A DNA stretch of 64,000 nt from Prosthecobacter algae (GTDB lineage: Bacteria; Verrucomicrobiota; Verrucomicrobiia; Verrucomicrobiales; Verrucomicrobiaceae). How positions within the stretch are numbered: position 1 is the stretch's first letter; each line of letters opens with the position of its first letter. The position numbers and the translations under genes were made by a program. The DNA is taken from contig NZ_BAABIA010000007.1 in NCBI RefSeq assembly GCF_039542385.1, forward strand, positions 186,001 through 250,000. The letters run 5' to 3'. Of this stretch, positions 60,129 to 64,000 are shown piece after piece. The notes beneath the pieces are model-generated. The model was not told where the DNA came from, did no database searches, and saw only the letters and a list, made by a program, of their open reading frames with translations.

Positions 60129-61820
60129 ATGTTTGAATCCATTCGCCGGGCCAAATTGCAACGAGCTGGGCTTTCTTGTGGGAAGAAGCGCCTCAAACAT
60201 CAGGAAGGCGACCTCGTGGATGAACTCCGCACCCATCGTGCGGCCACCATCGCTGTTTACGTCGGCTTCTTCATCGCCCTCGGCATCCTCATGAAGATGG
60301 GCGCGGCGGTCATCCCTGGTACCGTCACCCCCCAGCCCATCGCTTACCTTTGCATGGCGGCCATCGCCTCCGCCCTGGTCGTTCATCTCCGGGTCGCCCT
60401 CACCGAAGACGTTGAGGACAATGCCGAGCTCGCCCTCGTTCTTGGCACCATCCTCCTGCAGATGGCCGCCAATGTGGCCATGCTGGATTACGGCAATCAG
60501 CAGAGCTGGACCGGCGCGCTCCTCGTCGTCGCCATGCCGCATGCCTTTGCACCGCTGGTGCTCTCCGTCATCCTCGGTCGTAAAATGGGGCTCTTCGCCG
60601 CCATCTACTCCACCCTGCTCGGGACCATCGTCTGCGTCGCGGTGAACCCCATCACCTACCTCGCCTCATCCTCCCTCATCGGGTTCCTCGTGGTCCTCTT
60701 CACCAAGCGAGTCCGCCGCCGCAACCGCCTCTTCATGGCCGGCCTCTACATCGGCGTCGTCGCAGCCGTCTTTTCACTGCTTCTATACGAGGCTTCCGGC
60801 ACGGGCCTCGGCGGCGTCTCCATCGGTCGTGTCCTCGGCGTCCCCTTTGTCATGGGCATTCTCACCGGCCTCCTTGTGGGTGGTCTCCTCCCGGTTATCG
60901 AAACTCTCTTTGGCGTCACCACCGAAGTCTCCTGGCTCGAGCTTGCCGACCTCAACCACCCCCTCATGAAGCGCCTCAGCATCGAGGCCCCCGGCACCTA
61001 TCACCACAGCCTCGTCGTCGCCAATCTCTCGGAGGCCGCCGCGGAATCCATTGGCGCCAATGCCGCCATGACCCGCGTCTGCGCCTACTTCCATGACATC
61101 GGCAAACTCACCAAGCCCGAGTACTTCATCGAAAACATGGACCCTGCGGACAATCCGCACGATGACCTCACCGCCCGCATGAGCGCCCTCATCCTCATCG
61201 CCCATGTGAAGGACGGTGTGGACCTCGCCATCAAGCACAAGCTCAACGTCAGCATCATCGACGTCATCGAGCAGCACCACGGCACCTCCCTAGCCTGGTA
61301 TTTCTACAAACGCGCCCTCGATCAGAAGGCCGAAATGATCCGCCTGGTCGAGCAGGGCAAATCCAAGGAAGACGACGTCCCCCAGGTCAGCGAAGAAGTC
61401 TTCCGCTACCCCGGCCCCACCCCTCAGTTCAAAGAATCCGCCATCATCTCCCTGGCCGATGCCGTCGAAAGCGCCTCACGCGCCCTTGAAAAACCCAATG
61501 CGTCCCGCATCGAAGGCCTCGTGGATGAACTCGTGCAGGACCGCATGAAGGACGGTCAGCTCGACGAATGCGACCTCACCATCGCCGAGCTCGCCAAGGT
61601 GAAAGCCAGCTTTGTCAAAACCCTCCTCAGCATGATGCACAGCCGCATCAAGTACCAGAAGGGCACTGAAAGCCCGACCACCCACGTCATCACCAAAGAC
61701 ATCGCCGCCACCACACCCGTCCATGATGGCATGACGCTCATCACCGACAACCCTTACGCCACTGGCGCAGGCAACGAGAAAAAACGCCCGGCACGCAAGC
61801 CGCCAGCCTCCGCTGCATGA
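60129..61820 (+). CDS. HD-domain membrane phosphohydrolase (PgpH/7TMR-HD type) lacking the extracellular domain
   Basis: A 563-residue membrane protein. Residues about 45-265 hold some seven hydrophobic helices (7TM-7TMR_HD region). The cytoplasmic HD domain (about 290-480) has TYHHSLVVANLSEAAAESIG, YFHDIGKLTKPEYF with the HD dyad, and EQHHG. In Firmicutes the related PgpH degrades cyclic di-AMP. Here the N-terminal extracellular 7TMR-HDED domain is absent and only about 40 residues precede the first helix. The gene overlaps ybeY by 4 bases (ATGA). A nucleotide-phosphodiesterase role is inferred; c-di-AMP use is unproven. Confidence 0.88.
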   Translation: MFESIRRAKLQRAGLSCGKKRLKHQEGDLVDELRTHRAATIAVYVGFFIALGILMKMGAAVIPGTVTPQPIAYLCMAAIASALVVHLRVALTEDVEDNAELALVLGTILLQMAANVAMLDYGNQQSWTGALLVVAMPHAFAPLVLSVILGRKMGLFAAIYSTLLGTIVCVAVNPITYLASSSLIGFLVVLFTKRVRRRNRLFMAGLYIGVVAAVFSLLLYEASGTGLGGVSIGRVLGVPFVMGILTGLLVGGLLPVIETLFGVTTEVSWLELADLNHPLMKRLSIEAPGTYHHSLVVANLSEAAAESIGANAAMTRVCAYFHDIGKLTKPEYFIENMDPADNPHDDLTARMSALILIAHVKDGVDLAIKHKLNVSIIDVIEQHHGTSLAWYFYKRALDQKAEMIRLVEQGKSKEDDVPQVSEEVFRYPGPTPQFKESAIISLADAVESASRALEKPNASRIEGLVDELVQDRMKDGQLDECDLTIAELAKVKASFVKTLLSMMHSRIKYQKGTESPTTHVITKDIAATTPVHDGMTLITDNPYATGAGNEKKRPARKPPASAA

Positions 61821-62251
61821 TGGCCAAACTGTTGCTGTACAACCGCCAAAAGACGCACCGTCCCGATCTGCCCTGGCTGCGCCGCATCGTCAAGGCCGCC
61901 CTGCCCCACTGCCTCGCTGCGGCCAGATCCCCCGAGGCCCCGCTTCACGAACTGGAAGAGATCGAATTCACCATCGTCTCTGATGAAGAGATCGCCGTCG
62001 TCCATGCCGAGTTCCTGGATGACCCCACCCCCACCGACGTCATCACCTTTCACCACGGTGAAATCCTCGTCAGTGCAGACACCGCCCTCCGCCAAGGCAG
62101 CGACCACGGCCAGCCCCTCAACCCGGAGCTCGCCCTCTACATGATTCACGGCCTCATGCACCTCGGCGGCTGGGACGATCACGACCCCGAAGAAGCCGCC
62201 GAAATGACCCGCCAGCAGGAGGCCATCCTCCAAACCTGCCTGACCTCATAA
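61817..62251 (+). CDS. ybeY: Endoribonuclease YbeY
   Basis: A 144-residue metal-dependent RNase for 16S rRNA 3' maturation and ribosome quality control. The family's zinc motif appears as HGLMHLGGWDDH near residue 111, close to HGxLHLxGYDH but with one extra residue before the third histidine. The N-terminal FHHGEILVSADTA segment also fits. The start overlaps the HD gene stop in ATGA. It ends the conserved block; no terminator lies within 100 bases, and the hairpin at 62674-62693 is the first candidate. Confidence 0.93.
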   Translation: MMAKLLLYNRQKTHRPDLPWLRRIVKAALPHCLAAARSPEAPLHELEEIEFTIVSDEEIAVVHAEFLDDPTPTDVITFHHGEILVSADTALRQGSDHGQPLNPELALYMIHGLMHLGGWDDHDPEEAAEMTRQQEAILQTCLTS

Positions 62252-62575
62252 GAGCCAAAGGAAGAATCACAAGGCAAAGGCTGACCAGCCAACTCGGCAA
62301 AGCCAAAGTACTAAAGAGCTTTAGCTCGCTAAAACTCCCGCCTCTGATTCCATTCCGCATCTCACAAAGACGCGAAAAAGGTCTCATGGTCTCGACAAAA
62401 GAAGGCCAAAAAAAACATCCCCCTCGCCCTAGGAACTGGGGTTGCGAAGCCGCGAAGCGAAAGGGCCAGGGGTGAGGGGCTGTCGAAGCTTAAATAATCC
62501 ACACCTCCACGCTCCACAAAAGCGGCATTCTAAATCTGCGATGGCATAACCAAAAGCGTCGCCATCTCGAAAACA

Positions 62576-62786
62576 TGTTATACGATTTAGCTACAATGCA
62601 AGCTTCAGGCCTCTTGGGCCTGATACGCATCCCGATACCTCTCCCCAGCCGCAGAGCGGCGTCCGTATCTTAGCCGCGCCTTTCAAGGCGCGGTTTTGTC
62701 CCTCGCACCGACTTCACTCATCGCGTCGCAGCGCGACGCCCGAACGACCGCAATTTCACCAATCCATCTCGCTAAATCGTATTACA
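62576..62786. repeat. Inverted-repeat-bounded hairpin cluster
   Basis: A 16-base pair of arms (62576-62591 and 62771-62786, 15 of 16 matching, 12 perfect) encloses four hairpins: 62605-62623 (7 bp), 62648-62660 (5 bp), 62674-62693 (9 bp) and 62723-62739 (7 bp). The layout could be a small non-autonomous element or a structured RNA. No target-site duplication is visible at the edges. Confidence 0.6.
62674..62697 (+). terminator. Possible terminator of the phoH-HD-ybeY unit
   Basis: A perfect 9-base-pair GC-rich stem (arms 62674-62682 and 62685-62693) is followed by TTTT. The loop is only two bases, so the hairpin closes with fewer pairs in reality. It is over 400 bases after the ybeY stop and lies inside the repeat cluster, so its assignment is weak. 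Confidence 0.4.
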
Positions 62787-62874
62787 CTTCGCCCGCCATT
62801 CCGAAGGGACCTCAAAAACCCAACTCAGCCTTCCGCGTTCAGGTTCCCATCAGCCTCCCCTCACCCATCGGCCC

Positions 62875-63357
62875 TCACGACGGCTGCAGCACGATCTTGA
62901 TCTTCCCGGCAGTCTTGCCCGCATCAGCCAGGCTATCCATCAAGGTAGGACCAGTGGGCGCAGTCGCAGCAGCAGGAGTCGTCGCCACGGCTGATTCCGC
63001 TTCCAGGGCCGCCTTCAGCGCCCCTTCCACCATCTGCCCACAGTGAATCTTCATCGGCGGCAGTGCTCCCAGAGGGGCGCTCAGTTCGGCGGCGCTCATT
63101 TGCAGAGCCTCCTCCTTCGTTTTGCCCCGGATGAGCTCCGTCGCCAGGCTGGCCACTGCAATGGCCGTCTGACAGCCGAAGCTTTGAAAGCTGGCCTTGT
63201 CGATCACCTTCTTGCCATCCTTTTCCTTGTACTTCAGCCACATGCGCACCATGTCCCCGCAGTCGGGAGAGCCCACGGTCCCCACCGCATCCGCATCCGG
63301 CATTTCGCCAAGGTTCTGCGGATTGGAAAGGGCGGACTGGAGGGCGTCTTCGTTCAT
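62875..63357 (-). CDS. NifU/IscU-like iron-sulfur cluster scaffold protein
   Basis: A 160-residue cytoplasmic protein of the NifU N-terminal (IscU) family, which assembles Fe-S clusters for transfer to apoproteins. The three cluster cysteines are in SPDCGDM (near 33), FQSFGCQTAIA (near 62) and MKIHCGQM (near 105). The Asp after the first cysteine is conserved. After residue 120 there is an Ala/Thr/Pro-rich linker and a short C-terminal segment (SLADAGKTAGKIKIVLQ) rather than a second NifU domain. It follows secA by 32 bases; no iscS gene is next to it. Confidence 0.85.
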   Translation of the reverse strand: MNEDALQSALSNPQNLGEMPDADAVGTVGSPDCGDMVRMWLKYKEKDGKKVIDKASFQSFGCQTAIAVASLATELIRGKTKEEALQMSAAELSAPLGALPPMKIHCGQMVEGALKAALEAESAVATTPAAATAPTGPTLMDSLADAGKTAGKIKIVLQPS

Positions 63358-63389
63358 GGGCTGGGCTATGGTAAAAGGATACGGAGGAA

Positions 63390-64000
63390 TTAAGCCGTCC
63401 GACCGCAGCAGTTCTTGAACTTTTTGCCACTGCCGCAGGGGCAGGAGTCATTGCGGCCCACATTGGCCAGAGGCTTTCTCTGCGGCACCATGCCGGGGAG
63501 GATCAGCTTCGGACCATCGGCACCGGGATTGTGCGGCTTCGGCTTTTCAGGCTCGGGCTCAGGGGCAGGCCGTGCCTGAGGCTGCTGGATCACCAGATTG
63601 CCATCTTGGATCTGGATGCCATTGCCCTGCTGCTGCTGCATCATGGCGATCTGCGCCAGGAACTGCTCAAACGCGGCCAGTTGCTGCGTACTGCGGAACA
63701 GGTTGCCCAGCACCTCGCCATTGATGTTGCGCATCAGTTCAGCAAAGATCGTGAAGGCTTCCTGCTTGAATTCGATGAGCGGATCTTTCTGTCCGTAGCT
63801 GCGCAGGCTGATGCCTTCCTTGAGGGCATCCAGCGCATACAGGTGCTCCTGCCACAGACGGTCAATGGCGTTGAGGAGGATCATCTTCTCGATCTCCTGG
63901 AGGGCCTGCGGATTGGCCCCGCCCACCTTCACATCATAGGCACCCAGGATCTTGCCCTGCAGCCATACGCACTGGCCATCAAAGTCCATCGCCTTGAACT
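63390..64000 (-). CDS. secA: Preprotein translocase SecA, C-terminal part (5' truncated by window edge)
   Basis: The last 203 codons of the SecA ATPase that drives protein export through SecYEG. Present are the helical scaffold end (IDRLWQEHLYALDALKEGISLRSYGQKDPLIEFKQEA-type block, about residues 40-80 of the fragment), a Gln-rich and Pro-rich linker, and the C-terminal zinc motif CPCGSGKKFKNCCG, which binds zinc and SecB or ribosomes. The open frame continues past the window edge, so the ATG at 63989 is internal. The nucleotide-binding domains lie outside. It precedes the NifU-like gene by 32 bases. Confidence 0.97.
   Translation of the reverse strand, partial: FKAMDFDGQCVWLQGKILGAYDVKVGGANPQALQEIEKMILLNAIDRLWQEHLYALDALKEGISLRSYGQKDPLIEFKQEAFTIFAELMRNINGEVLGNLFRSTQQLAAFEQFLAQIAMMQQQQGNGIQIQDGNLVIQQPQARPAPEPEPEKPKPHNPGADGPKLILPGMVPQRKPLANVGRNDSCPCGSGKKFKNCCGRTA

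Larger units (their letters stand above)
62252..62874. other. 623-base intergenic region between ybeY and the NifU-like gene
   Basis: This non-coding stretch lies between two convergent units. Its first half has no strong coding frame. Around 62419-62479 there is an imperfect inverted pair of C/G-rich boilerplate sequence (CCCCTCGCCCT and AGGGGTGAGGGG). From 62576 to 62786 it contains a long-range inverted repeat with several short hairpins, listed separately. I see no tRNA or protein-coding gene. Confidence 0.7.

Noticed and set aside
62419..62479. C-rich and G-rich segments that might be CRISPR-like or terminator sequence
   Set aside because: They form one imperfect inverted pair without regular spacing or repeat copies, so they are neither a CRISPR array nor a clean terminator.
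1..64000. Integrated phage, IS elements, attachment sites, rRNA or tRNA genes
   Set aside because: No transposase, integrase, phage structural gene, tRNA cloverleaf or rRNA segment was seen; the only tRNA-like structure is the tmRNA at 14255-14607.

Overview
This window looks like chromosomal DNA of a GC-rich member of the Verrucomicrobiota, probably the Verrucomicrobiales (a Prosthecobacter/Verrucomicrobium-like genus). That placement is inferred from gene families, not from a marker tree. The evidence is a set of families typical of Planctomycetes and Verrucomicrobia: DUF1549/DUF1553 proteins with CxxCH motifs, a DUF1501 protein, several formylglycine sulfatases, FecR/LamG proteins behind ECF sigma factors, an SHD1-heparinase fusion, a LamG-tailed Ser/Thr kinase and an NPYxSP-type small membrane protein. 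Nearly all of the window is coding and most of it is ordinary core genome. There is no prophage, IS element, CRISPR array, rRNA or tRNA; the one RNA gene is tmRNA.

Layout. 1-5057 (minus): the 3'-truncated SRP GTPase ffh, a histidine phosphatase, a lone DUF1549/DUF1553 protein and a YbgC-type thioesterase. 5167-6367 (plus): coaD, a YceD/DUF177 protein and rpmF, closed by a clear terminator. 6491-10036 (minus): a four-gene Mla/MCE lipid-transport operon. 10242-12267 (plus): plsX-fabH, then a terminator. 12452-14202 (plus): a sulfatase remnant coupled to an intact sulfatase. 14255-14607 (minus): ssrA. 14722-19600 (minus): DUF2248 zinc peptidase, GT4 glycosyltransferase fusion and GH130, a probable operon. 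19668-21498: L,D-transpeptidase (plus), HPr and HprK (minus). 21565-30745 (minus): an apparent five-gene polysaccharide-degradation operon of PSCyt1/DUF1549/DUF1553, DUF1501 and three sulfatases. 31051-35468: an esterase, a small secreted protein, a cell-wall amidase, the bifunctional NAD(P)HX repair enzyme and a FmdB-like protein. 35641-39748: an isolated NuoG-like subunit and a secreted SHD1-heparinase. 39899-45439 (plus): riboflavin synthase, PBP2, DUF6941, ACT protein, ilvE and thyA. 45473-48910 (minus): a Trx/PDZ protein and an ECF sigma with overlapping FecR/LamG gene. 49068-55016: a membrane-anchored vWA protein, a 918-residue protein with three secretin-like modules, and signal peptidase I. 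55091-62251 (plus): Ser/Thr kinase, three small secreted or membrane proteins, then the conserved phoH - HD phosphohydrolase - ybeY block. 62252-62874: a 623-base intergenic region with several hairpins inside a long-range inverted repeat. 62875-64000 (minus): a NifU-like scaffold and the 3' end of secA.

How the genes work together. The sulfatases, heparinase-like protein, DUF1549/DUF1501 proteins and esterase fit a lifestyle of degrading sulfated polysaccharides outside the cytoplasm; no sulfatase-maturing enzyme lies in the window. The Mla operon, plsX/fabH, PBP2, amidase, L,D-transpeptidase and signal peptidase maintain the envelope. ffh, secA, tmRNA, ybeY and rpmF serve translation and secretion. 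The least explained parts are the sulfatase-derived short ORF at 12452, the triple secretin-like protein at 50826, the TV(V/I)G(R/K)R-bearing vWA protein at 49068, the GT4/GH130 pair and the hairpin region at 62576-62786.
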